A stretch of DNA of 64,000 bases, taken from assembly GCA_950022295.1 (NCBI GenBank), contig OX465598.1:169898001-169962000 (forward strand), read 5' to 3'. Positions within the stretch are counted from its first letter, which is position 1; each line of letters begins with the position of its first letter. The stretch is from Bromus sterilis (lineage: Eukaryota; Streptophyta; Magnoliopsida; Poales; Poaceae). Positions 22,719 through 32,921 of the stretch are shown here, piece after piece. The notes below the pieces were generated by a model. It saw only the letters and a program-made list of their open reading frames with translations, was not told where the DNA came from and ran no database searches. Position numbers and translations under genes: made by a program.

Positions 22719-22934
22719 TCATTCTTGTAGGGACATGTCCTGAGGCAATTACAATTTCTGCAGATCATATGCCCAGGACAACAATAAATGAGTCAGTTGA
22801 AGAATAATTATATTGTTTGATTTCTTAGAATCAATCCTGAGGAACATCCTGAGGAATTAATTCTGAGGAATCTTAAACTCCTCAAACTGAGACTGGCTCA
22901 TAACTTGCTGTATGAGATACTAATTCATTTGCAG
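22719..22934 (+). other. Gag-pol gap, in frame but stop-containing
   Basis: Between the Gag stop and the first Pol codons lie about 216 bases in the same frame register. The frame carries several further stops (near 22728, 22788 and 22821). It ends with a splice-acceptor-like TACTAATTCATTTGCAG at 22918-22934, immediately ahead of the GKTEWVMDSG start of protease. It could be a remnant insertion, a translational break between Gag and Pol, or an intron whose donor I cannot place with confidence. Confidence 0.5.
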
Positions 22935-25900
22935 GGAAAGACTGAATGGGTGATGGATAGTGGATGCACAAATCACATGACTGGTGACAGAAGTCTTCTT
23001 ATGGAATCATCACTAAGTCCTTCTTCAAAGAAAACCATCACCTTCGCTGATAAAGGTAAAAGTAAGGTATTGGGTCTCGACAGAGTGGCTATCTCTCGAG
23101 ACCAACATATTGATAAAGTCATGCTTGTTGAATCTCTTGGATACAACTTGATGTCTGTATCTATGTTGTGTGATCTTGATCTCGCTGTTCTCTTCGGAAA
23201 ACATGGTTGTATTGTCTTCATGATTAGCGATAAATCCATAGTCTTCAGTGGGGTTAGGAAAGGTGACCTGTATATTGTAGATTTCTCTGAAGGTCCTCAG
23301 GTTGCTACATGTCTCTTGGCACGAGCCTCGGAGTGCTGGCTATGGCATCGAAGACTCGGCCACGCTGGAATGAGAAATCTTCAGAAGCTGGTACTGAAGA
23401 AACATGTCCTCGGGATTGAGGAAATCAGATTCTCAAAGGACCGGCTCTGTGGTGCCTGCGAAGCTGGAAAGATGACCAAGGCCAGTCACCCAGCGAAGAC
23501 CATCATGACTACTACGAGACCACTGGAATTGCTTCACATGGATCTATTTGGTCCTCCAAAGTATTCAAGCTTTGGAGGTAACATGTATGGTCTTGTTATT
23601 GTTGATGACTTCTCACGATACACTTGGGTGCATTTTCTTCTCTATAAGTCAGAAACTCCAGCAATCCTCAAGCGCTTCTCCCTACGAGTCATGAACAACT
23701 ACAACCTGAAGATCAAGCACATTCGAAGCGACAACGACACTGAGTTCAAGAACTTCGGTGTGGAAGAATTCCTCGATGACTTGGGAATTGCTCATGAATT
23801 CTCTGCGCCATACACTCCTCAGCAAAATGGCGTTGTTGAGAGGAAGAATCGAACCCTCATCGAGATGGCTCGCACGATGCTGGCTGAGTACAATACTCCA
23901 CTCAAGTGGTGGGCTGAAGCAATCAACACTGCCTGTCACATCGTCAATCGAGTGTATCTTCACAAGTTCTTCAATAAAACATCATACGAGTTAATGGTCG
24001 GTAAGAAACCCAATGTAAGTTACTTCAAAGTATTCGGTGCACCTTGCTGGATACGTGATCCTCATCACGAGTCCAAATTTGCACCCAAAGCATGTGAGGG
24101 TTTCATGCTCGGCTATGGTATCAACTCGCACACCTACAGAGTCTTCAACATTAGTCATTACAAAATTGTTGAAACTGTAGACGTGCGTTTTGATGAGTCT
24201 GATGGCTCCCAAAGAGAGCACCTGCCACATGATTTAGGTGAAGCACCACCTGAAGAACAGATCAAGAAGATGGGTGCTGGTGACATCATTCCTGTGGATC
24301 ATTCTGAAGAAATCCACATACCTCCTACTCCTGAAGAACACCCAAATCCTGAAGCGAATAATCCTGATGACGATCCTGATCCTAAGGCACCTGATACGCC
24401 TGAAGCTCCTGAAGCACCTGAAACTGATGCTAACGAATCTGACAGCAGTGACGAAGATGCGCCTCAAGATCATCCTCCTCGACTTCCTCGTGTGGCAAAT
24501 GAAGTTCAAGTGGACAAAATCCTCGCTGACATCAACCTACCAGGTCCTCTCACTCGTACAAGAGCTAATCGCGTAGCTAACTTTTGTGGGCATTTCTCGT
24601 TTGTATCAATTTCAGAGCCCACCAAAGTCACCGAGGCATTCCGAGAAGCGGAATGGATTCAGGCAATGCAAGACGAACTTCTTCAGTTTAAACTGAATGA
24701 TGTTTGGGAACTAGTCAAACGTCCTGATCCTAGAGTTCACAATGTCATTGGCACGAAGTGGATCTACCGTAACAAACTTGATGAAGATGGACAAGTCATC
24801 AGAAACAAAGCTCGTCTCGTAGCTCAAGGATATACTCAAGTCGAGGGGATCGACTTCGGTGAAACCTTCGCTCCTGTAGCTAGACTTGAGTCCATTCGCA
24901 TTATGCTTGCATTCGCTAATCATCATAATATCAAGTTATATCAAATGGATGTGAAAAGTGCCTTCCTCAATGGTAATATCGAGGAAGAAGTATATGTTGC
25001 GCAACCTCCAGGTTTTGAAGACGCCAAGAAGCCTGATATGGTGTACAGATTGAAGAAAGCCCTCTATGGACTGAAGCAAGCCCCTCGGGCTTGGTATGAC
25101 ACACTAAGGGACTTCCTCATCAGCAAGGGCTTCAAATCTGGTTCCCTCGACCCAACTCTTTTCACAAAACGATATGATGATGCATTATTCATATGTCAAA
25201 TTTATGTTGATGACATAATATTTGGATGCACTAACAAGAAATACAGTGAAGAATTTGCATTCTTGATGAGTGAACAGTATCAGATGTCGATGATGGGCGA
25301 GCTGAAGTTCTTCTTAGGACTCCAAATTCGTCAACAACGCAATGGCATCTTCATCTCTCAGGAGAAGTATCTCAAGGAGTGCTTGAGGAAATTCGGAATG
25401 CAAGACTGCAAGGGCATCAAGACACCGATGCCTACAAACGGAAAACTTGGCCCCGATGAAAATGGCAAGGACTACGATCAAAAGGTATACCGCTCCATGA
25501 TATGTTCTCTGCTATATCTTGTGCATCCAGTCCTGATATAATGTTGAGCGTTTGCATGTGTGCCCGATTCCAAGCGGCACCAAAGGAATCGCATCACCAA
25601 GCGGTGAAACGAATTCTTCGATATTTGGCTCACACCCCGTCGCTAGGCTTATGGTATCCAAAAGGCACACAGCTGGATCTCGTCGGGTACTCAGACTCAG
25701 ATTATGCTGGAGATCGAGTGGATCGGAATTCTACCTCAGGAACATGTCATTTCCTCGGACGTTCTCTTTTGTGCTGGTCATCAAAGAAGCAGAACTGCGT
25801 CTCCCTCTCCACCGCTGAAGCTGAATACATTGCTGCTGGTGCAAGCTGCTCACAGCTTCTTTGGATGAAGCAAAACCTGAAGGACTACGGCATCAACCTG

Positions 25901-26155
25901 AAGAAAGTACCACTACTATGTGACAATGAGAGCGCCATCAAGATCTCTCAGAATCCGGTACAACACTCGAGGACGAAGCATATTGAGATACGGTATCACT
26001 TTCTTCGGGATCATGTCTTGAAGGAAGATATCGTCATCAGCCACGTGAAGACTGAAGATCAACTTGCTGATATATTCACTAAGCCTTTGGATGAGAAGCG
26101 ATTTAGCACTGTGAGGTGTGAGCTAAATATCTTAGATTCCTCAAACGTCCAGTGA
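22935..26155 (+). pseudogene. Pol polyprotein of the younger copia, one frameshift
   Basis: Domains follow the Ty1/copia order protease, integrase, RT, RNase H. The protease has VMDSGCTNHMTGD. The integrase zinc region shows LWHRRLGHAG and CGACEAGK (about 23340-23470). Its core has IVDDFSRYTW, RSDNDTEF and NGVVERKNRTL, keeping D, D and E. RT starts near 24700 (IGTKWIYRNKLDEDG) and has MDVKSAFLNG and the intact YVDD box at about 25204. One missing base near 25518 ends the first frame at 25541; the continuation in the next frame carries RNase H with SDSDYAGD, STAEAEYIAAG and LCDNESAIKISQN, ending at 26155. It would process, copy and integrate the element DNA. Apart from this indel it looks intact. 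Confidence 0.93.
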
Positions 26156-26818
26156 ATGGACACACATCCTAACGCTTAAACAATATTGAAGAATCCTGAT
26201 GCACAACACACGATGCGTCGTACTCCTCAACTCATGAGGAACTACCTTGCTAAGTGTGAAGAAATTAACGTGGAATTGACTCAAGATCCATACGACAATT
26301 GTATGGTATCAGGTGTCTCATTCCCTATAAGGTGGGTAGTGCCACCGCCCAAACACCTCAGGATTTGGTGTTCCTCAACTTCCTCAGGATTTGATGTTAT
26401 TGATCTTCCTCAGGATTCTAAGTCTTCATTACTGATGATTATTGTGTTTGTCCTCAACAGCGTTCACCTATAGTTATTGATCTTCAGTTTTTGCTTCTTC
26501 AACTAGGTGAACGTGATCGGACCCATCCCTCTGTGCTCACTTATCTAATCTGTCTATCTCATATGCGTTCATCCGGAAATTATATATTCCTCAGGCTGAG
26601 ACCTTAAGTCATCATCATTCGCCTGAGACCATTTGTCTTCGTCTTCAGCCTTTGTCCTCAAGATCCTCAAATCACGGATTTTCTGTTACAACTGTCTTCA
26701 ATTTTTTGCGATTTTACCGCACGCCGTAATTATCCACCATCACGATATCCACTGAGGATCCCAACAATCAGGGGCTATCTCGTCCACTAATTTCGCAACC
26801 CCTCAGTTTTTACCCCTC
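26156..26818 (+). other. Post-pol spacer of the younger copia
   Basis: Non-coding stretch of about 660 bases rich in CCTCA, CTTCA and CTCAGG words. It leads to the internal TATA box at 26819 and corresponds to 10615-11072 of the old copy. No gene or nested element is seen. Confidence 0.65.
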
Positions 26819-26827
26819 TATAAATAG
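26819..26827 (+). promoter_or_regulatory. Internal TATA box ahead of the aORF
   Basis: TATAAATAG followed by CCCTCTACCCCC, strikingly like the LTR promoter of the same element (TATAAATAGCCACCCCC at 19491). The following leader is C-rich and contains GCCGCCG. Together with the counterpart at 11073 in the old copy it suggests a dedicated promoter for the downstream ORF. Confidence 0.65.
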
Positions 26828-26981
26828 CCCTCTACCCCCTCCTTCGGTCATTTACCCCCCAACGTTTCTCTCACTCTCGCGCCGCCGTCCTTGAGCTCCT
26901 CAAGCTCGAGCGCTAACGTCGCCGGAGTTCGCCGTCGCCGGGGACGAAGACTCATTGTTCCTCAGCATTCGCCTCAGTCTG

Positions 26982-27180
26982 GTATGCTTATTCCTCAGTG
27001 GCTTATTCCTCAGCATATTATTCCTCAGTACTGTTGCGTCCTCAGGCCAGTTCATCCTCAACTGTACTGCTAGCCTTCTGAGATCTGTACCTATGCATCA
27101 TTCCTTTGTTTTCCTCAGCCTATTCCTCATGAACGCATATAACCGTACCCCACTTCCCTCGCAACTTAATTCTGTCACAG
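26982..27180 (+). other. Predicted leader intron before the aORF
   Basis: Donor CTG|GTATGC at 26982 and acceptor TTCTGTCACAG ending at 27180 enclose 199 bases of T-rich sequence with six TTCCTCAG-like words. The aORF start codon is four bases after the acceptor. The layout is the same as 11290-11684 of the old copia. Removing it would put the start codon close to the spliced leader. Inferred from sequence shape only. Confidence 0.5.
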
Positions 27181-27184
27181 GTAC

Positions 27185-30100
27185 ATGTCTGCTGAGGAAT
27201 CGTATGGTTCTCATAGTCTCACTTCATTTGCAGCTCAGCTCGAACGTACAATTCCTCAGTCTCCTCTGCTGAAGAAAATGCCTCCTCGGCGCAAGCATAC
27301 GGATACCGCAAAAGACTTGCCCCCTCAGCTATATGGAAAGCTGAAGACTCCCGAACGAGAAACCAGTGATGAACGTAAGAAACGGGTTCAAAAGATCACA
27401 AGGGAATGGGCCAAGCGTTGGGTGGCCTACCAATGGCTGAATCCTCAACATGAGGAAATGTTTGCAGTCAATCCGCCACTGAAGACCTTGGGTATCAAGA
27501 CTCGACCTCCACCAGCTCCTGGAGTCGATCCTGATCCAACCACACTGCGCACTCCTGAAGACTTTCCAGCGACATATGAGCTATACCTCAAACGCACTCG
27601 CAGCCGGGTCAAGAATCTGGTCCGTGAAATGACTGCTTCAATACAAATTCCGCCTCAAGATCAGTCTCAACCCAGACAACAACCTCCGCCTCAGCACCGC
27701 AAAAAGGCTCCGGGCATGAAACCTTTCTCGAAGACCTCAACTAAGCCTCAAGTTGTTGGTTCCTCATGTCAACGAACAGATGGTGCTGCCCCCTCTTCAA
27801 GAATACGCACTGATGAATCTGGTGCTCCTGAGGCCTCAACCACAATGCCTCAGCATCAGCTGAAGACCAAAACAGTTCTTCAACGGGGCCCTCGCCCTTC
27901 ACCAAAGAAAACTGCTATGCGTGGCGCCATCCATCATACTCCTTAATCTTCTGATGATGAAGATGAATTTGAGGATCTGGCCGGCTTCGTCGCCACTGAA
28001 GCTGATAAGATTGAATACGTGCGTGCTGCGGCCCGACGCAAAGCTGAACCAACGGGTTCAGAAATCCCGCTTCTCCTTGATCCCAAGAAGATCTTGGAAT
28101 ACATTGATATATGGTCTGTTAAGCCTGACACTCCGCTTGATGATTTGGACATCCCGAAAGACATCAAATTCTATGTTCAACAATTCCTCATAAATGAGAT
28201 TCATCAACGAGATCTTCAGAAACAGCTGAAGGCCAAACTGAAGAAAGTCCTCAGTGACTTCAAAAAGAAACCTATCACTGCAGTTACTCCTCAGGAGTTC
28301 GTTGAGCATCAATGTGTAGTTCAACGTCTCAACATTGAGTTCGCTGCCAACCGGACATATATTGGCAAATCCAAGGAACGGATCTCACATCAGATGGCCA
28401 AGTTGAAGAAACTTCGCCAGCCTGCTTCCTCAGCACCCACGGATGCTTCTGCCAAAAGCCTCAAGCGCACGGCTGAAGCTCAACCCTCAACTCCACCCAC
28501 TGCGAAAAAGGCTACTGTGGATGAACCAATTGACGCTACACCTCTGTCCTCAGCTCCTCCATCAAAACAAATCGCTGAAACCACCATACTGGTTACTGCT
28601 GCGTCAACTCCACCACAGAATCCTCAGCGCATCTTAATCGTCTTCACACCACCACCTGCTGCCACACCCATTGTTCCCACTCCACCTTCCCCACCGCCAC
28701 CAGTTATCACTGAAGTTGAAGACATGGACATCGACATCATGGATCATGGAACTCCTCGTGTTCATGATGAAGACTTTGGGCTGACCAACTCACCCACGCA
28801 CACCGTCTTCTCCCCTGAGCCTCACTCTGATACAGTAACCGAGGTGCTTCCTGATACCTCTCTGCAGTCTGAAGCCTCTGTTGGTGCATCATCCTCAGCG
28901 TCTGATGCAGATGACCCCGAAGCCTCCAGTGCTCCAACACACTCTGCTGCTGATACTGATGCTGCAGACCACACTACTGCTGATACTGATGCTGCAGCAA
29001 ATACTACCACTGATACTCATGCTGCTGCTCCCAAGTCTGACCAACCCGCCGCTGAAGCTGAAGCTGAGCACATCACCCATGCTCCTCCTGAAGCAGAAAA
29101 CAGTACCAACGCAAATGCTGACACCTCAAAGGATGGCTCTGAAGATAAACATGCCACATCACCTCGACTTCCCAAGGTCCCCAAGGAGCCTGAAGCATCT
29201 GCTGCACCTCCACCTCAGCCTCAAGCCTCTCTTCAGATTGAAGTGCCTCAAGCGCCTTCACCACCTCAAGGCCCAATTCAAGCTCGGTCCTTGTGTCCAA
29301 AACAGAAGCAACCATTCTTCCGTGACCTTGAAGCTGATGACACTCCAAGCTTTGATGCTCCTGATTTCTTCAATGCCATGAGTTTCTTTCAAGAGGGGAT
29401 TCAAAATCCGTATCACTCTGCTCCACCTCGAAAGCTGCTGAGGTTCTGGACTACCACTCAGAAGAATTACTATGCTTCAGTGCTATATAAGCAAAACAAA
29501 ATATTTCCACACAAGCATATTCCTCTGATCGATATGGAAGCACTTCCTTGCTTCAACAATGTGCTTCAGGATCTAAATCATGCCCAGCTGCTTCAATTCT
29601 GCTCTGAATGCATACACTGGAATGAAGAGCTTGTGCTTCAGTTCTATGCCACATTGTATGTTTCAGGAAATCCTCTGGATATCACCACCTGGGTCCTCGA
29701 ATGGATGACTGAGCATCATCACTACACCATCACTATTCCTGAAGCAATTGATATACTTGAGTTGCCTCAGTGCACTTCCCCTGCGGCCTGTTCCTATGGG
29801 TCTCAAATTCTTCGAGATGACTTGATGAACATGCTCATGACGCCTCTGGCCCCTGAAGCCCCAGCTCGCACAAAGTTTCCAGTCTCTGAACTTCAGTATC
29901 TGCCGAGTACATTGTATCGGATTCTGGCGAAAACCTTCTGCCCCATTAAAGGCTATGAATCCTCAGCTGAAGAAGTAGTTGGCGTCATGAAGAACATACT
30001 TCACAACCTCTGCATGTCTAGGCCGATCAACATTCCTGACTTCTTCTTCAGAACTCTTGTTGATGCTACACAGAACCCACACATCCTGAAGCCATACGCG

Positions 30101-30748
30101 CCATGGATCATGAAGCTCATCCGCGCCGTAACAAGAATTGAGTATCAACCTGATCACCCGAATCACAGGACCTATCTGCCGCCTGTCGAAGTGCTTCAGC
30201 ATACAATTGCCAAAAATGAAAAAGGCAAAGGCATCTTCTATGAAGAAGTTCTCCCGACCAATTCCCTCGGTGGAAATATTCGTCATCCTCAGTCTCGCAC
30301 AACTGATGAAACAAGAACTCATGCCTCAACTGAGGATACAACTCAGGCTCGAGTGATGACTGACCGAAAGCTTCTGATTAGTCTTCTTCAGAAAGTTGAT
30401 CGTAATCATGATTGGGTGAAGCGTCAGTTTTCTGAAATTCTCAGCAATATGGCTCAGACGCATTCTTCAGTGAAGAAAGTGCATCAATATACTCATCATA
30501 CATATCAACATCTTGATGCCTTGATGAAAGAAGTACTCACCCCTGAAGACATCGCACAATTGGATCTTCAAAAGCCTCCGATTCCGGCGATCAAACCCCC
30601 GAGGCAATTCATACGCTGCACGACTCCTCCTCCGGCCATGGACTCTTATTTCTCAAACCAGGAGATGACTGCTGAAGAAGCTGAAGACACTGCTGCCTGC
30701 CCTCACACTGCAACGGACTGCCTCAGGCGTGACTCACCTCAGCCTTGA
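27185..30748 (+). pseudogene. Downstream ORF (aORF) of the younger copia, one premature stop
   Basis: ATG 27185 opens a frame of 1187 codons interrupted only by TAA at 27944-27946, after which the same frame continues to 30748. Parts: a basic N-terminus with a helical ERKKRVQKITREWAKRW segment; a second charged region around 28140-28400; a long acidic Pro/Ala/Thr/Glu-rich stretch (about 28440-29280); and a C-terminal globular block (29290-30250) with KLLRFWTTTQKNYYASVL, WNEELVLQFYATLYVSG and ITTWVLEWM. That last block is shared with the old copy at 33300-33800 and resembles the putative plant transposon protein domain widespread in grasses. I see no signal peptide, membrane segment, catalytic motif or cleavage site, so an envelope role is not supported beyond its position. 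Function unknown. Confidence 0.8.
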
Positions 30749-31266
30749 AGCATCTTCTAAGGGGCGTTAGCTTCAGTTTTCCCTTTTTGTTCATTTTATG
30801 ACAAAGGGGGAGAAATCTGTTAGTCTTCAAGCGGGTTTTAGTTATGGGGTTCTTCAGTTACAACTCTCGTTCTTCAGATTTTTTTTGTAACGAGTTGTAA
30901 GCTGTAATTTTGGTGTTTGCCTGATACTATTCCTCAGTTACCTGATGCTATTTCCTCACGTTTATCATATATGCATGTGATTATCTCTGCAAACATCTCT
31001 ATCAGTGCGTTGTTTAATTCCTCAAACACTTCATAACATGCACTGCTAAAAAAATGCCTGGATATAGGGGGAGCTCCTCATATACCTCAAAATATTTTAG
31101 ATATTAAACATTCTTCAACTTATATGCATATCCTCAGGGGGAGCTTCACTATATTCAGCTTAATGTTAAAAATGTTCTTCAAAGTTTTTTTTCCTCTTCA
31201 AACTCATAATTTTATCCCCGTTGAAGCTTAACCTGATTGTCATCAAATCACCAAAAAGGGGGAGAT
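30749..31266 (+). other. 3' untranslated region with repeated polypurine motifs, complete unit
   Basis: Same as 18084-18604. GGGGGAG motifs lie near 30806, 31067, 31137 and 31257, the last (AAAAAGGGGGAGAT) directly before LTR3. No coding potential. Confidence 0.78.
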
Positions 31267-32921
31267 TGTAAGTGCATCAAGTGCCCTCCCCTTGAGGTTT
31301 TGGAGTTTGATGACAAAACGGTTAAGGGACTGATGTGTTTGTGAGTATACACAGGAGAACAGTCCCTGATGAGGTGTTTAACCACCAATGTCGACCCCCC
31401 CAAAATGTTGAGGAACATTGGAGAAATCGGTGTGTTTCCTGAAGAATGAAGTTGCGCGAAATCCTGAGGAAGTAGGATCCTGAAGCGTTCGGTTGAAGCT
31501 GAAGCTGAAGACGATCCTGAGGAAGTTCGCGCAGAAGACGAAGTTCAAGCGTAGTCTTCGCTAAGACTTTTTATACTTCTTGAGTCATAGGAAAACACCG
31601 CACTGTTGGAGGGGTTGAAGACAACGAGTTCCGAAGGTCTGAGGAAGTGCTCAGTTAGGAATCCTGAAGAAAAACCCTGAGAAAATCTCCTGCAGTAGAA
31701 GTTCAGTTCCTCCGGTGTCTGAGACGTTGTTCTTCAGGACACTGAGGAATCTGTCTTCGGTTGAGGAGTTTGGAGACTGCGAGTGCAGTTCTCCTGAAGA
31801 GAGAGAAATCTCCTGCAGTAGAAGTTCAGTTCCTCGGGTGTCTGAGACGTTGTTCTTCAGGACATTGAGGAATTTGTCTTCGGTTGAGGAGTCTGGAGAC
31901 TGCGAGTGCAGTTCTCCTGAAGAGAGGGAGATCTCCTGCAGTAGAAGTTCAGTCCTCATGTGTCTGAGATGTTGTTCTTCAGGACACTGAGGTAACTAAC
32001 TTCGGTTGAGGAGTCTGGAGAGAATACTTTGACCGTGCCACGTGTTGCGTGGTGAGAGGCTAGAACTTGTCTAGCAACGGTCATTTCCGAGGGCATGAGA
32101 GTAATTGCATGCATGGGCATTTATGTCCTTTCGCCTCGGGTTGCTCCGCGGCTATAAATAGCCACCCCCAGCCCCATTTGTGGGTTGGCAGCTCCGAGAG
32201 AAAAACTGACACTTGTCATTTGAGAGCAACCCACCTCTGAGGAAACTGAAGAACCTATGTGAGGAAAACCACCAGCCTGAGTAGTTGAGCATTTCTGAGG
32301 AAGTCGGTTTGAGTGATCCGAAGCTTTTTACTCTTGAAGACTGTGATCTTCCAGCCATTGTAGAAGTCTTCAGTCTGAGGAAGTCAAGATGCAATTGTGA
32401 CTTCCCGGAGTGACTGAGTCTGTAAAGGTTTCGGGAGTCTACCTTGAAGACTCACCTGAGTTATTGGACGGAGTCTGAGGACTTTAGTTCAAGGAGAACA
32501 AGGTGAAGACTATGTCTTCTGAGTTGAATCTCAGCCTCTCCAACCAGACGTAGAGTTGTCACAGCAACTTGAACTGGTCTACCAAACCATTGTCTTCAAT
32601 TTCTGGTGATATCTCCTCAATCTCTTAAGCCTCAGTATTATGTCTTCAGTATCTATGTTGACTTCTTGTGCTTCAGCTCTCCCTCTGCTATTAGTCTTCA
32701 TACTATGCATCTGAAACACTTCTGCTTATCTGAATTGATTTATTTCTGTTGCATTATGATGAGCTGCCCTGATGATTACATCCTGTGAAGTTTTATTTCT
32801 TCATGATTTTGGTTACTTCTTCAGCTTCATGATGGCTTCAGTCCTGAAGAAAATCAAAATCTGGTAGAAAAATTGAAAATCTCCCATTCACCCCCCCTCT
32901 GGTCGATATATTGCACTCTCA
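31267..32921 (+). repeat. LTR3 of the younger copia
   Basis: TGTAAGTGCA to TGCACTCTCA, 1655 bp, followed by the target duplication TGCTC and old copia aORF. It carries the 123-bp triple repeat (31683-32030) and TATAAATAG at 32153-32161. It differs from LTR2 at scattered single sites. Confidence 0.93.

Larger units (their letters stand above)
15472..32921 (+). mobile_element. Younger SIRE/Maximus-type copia, three-LTR tandem structure
   Basis: The order is: partial LTR1 15472-15808, deleted internal region 15809-18604, LTR2 18605-20258, complete internal region (PBS, gag, pol, aORF, PPTs) 20259-31266, LTR3 31267-32921. The outer borders carry one 5-bp target duplication TGCTC (15467-15471 and 32922-32926), and old copia aORF sequence resumes on the right. 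So the whole block behaves as one insertion that later became, or integrated as, a tandem dimer sharing the middle LTR. A deletion joined LTR1 to the aORF of the first unit. LTR2 and LTR3 are nearly identical by eye, so the event is fairly recent. Confidence 0.9.

Noticed and set aside
27185..30748. aORF as an envelope gene
   Set aside because: No signal peptide, hydrophobic membrane segment or cleavage motif could be seen; only its place behind pol recalls env.
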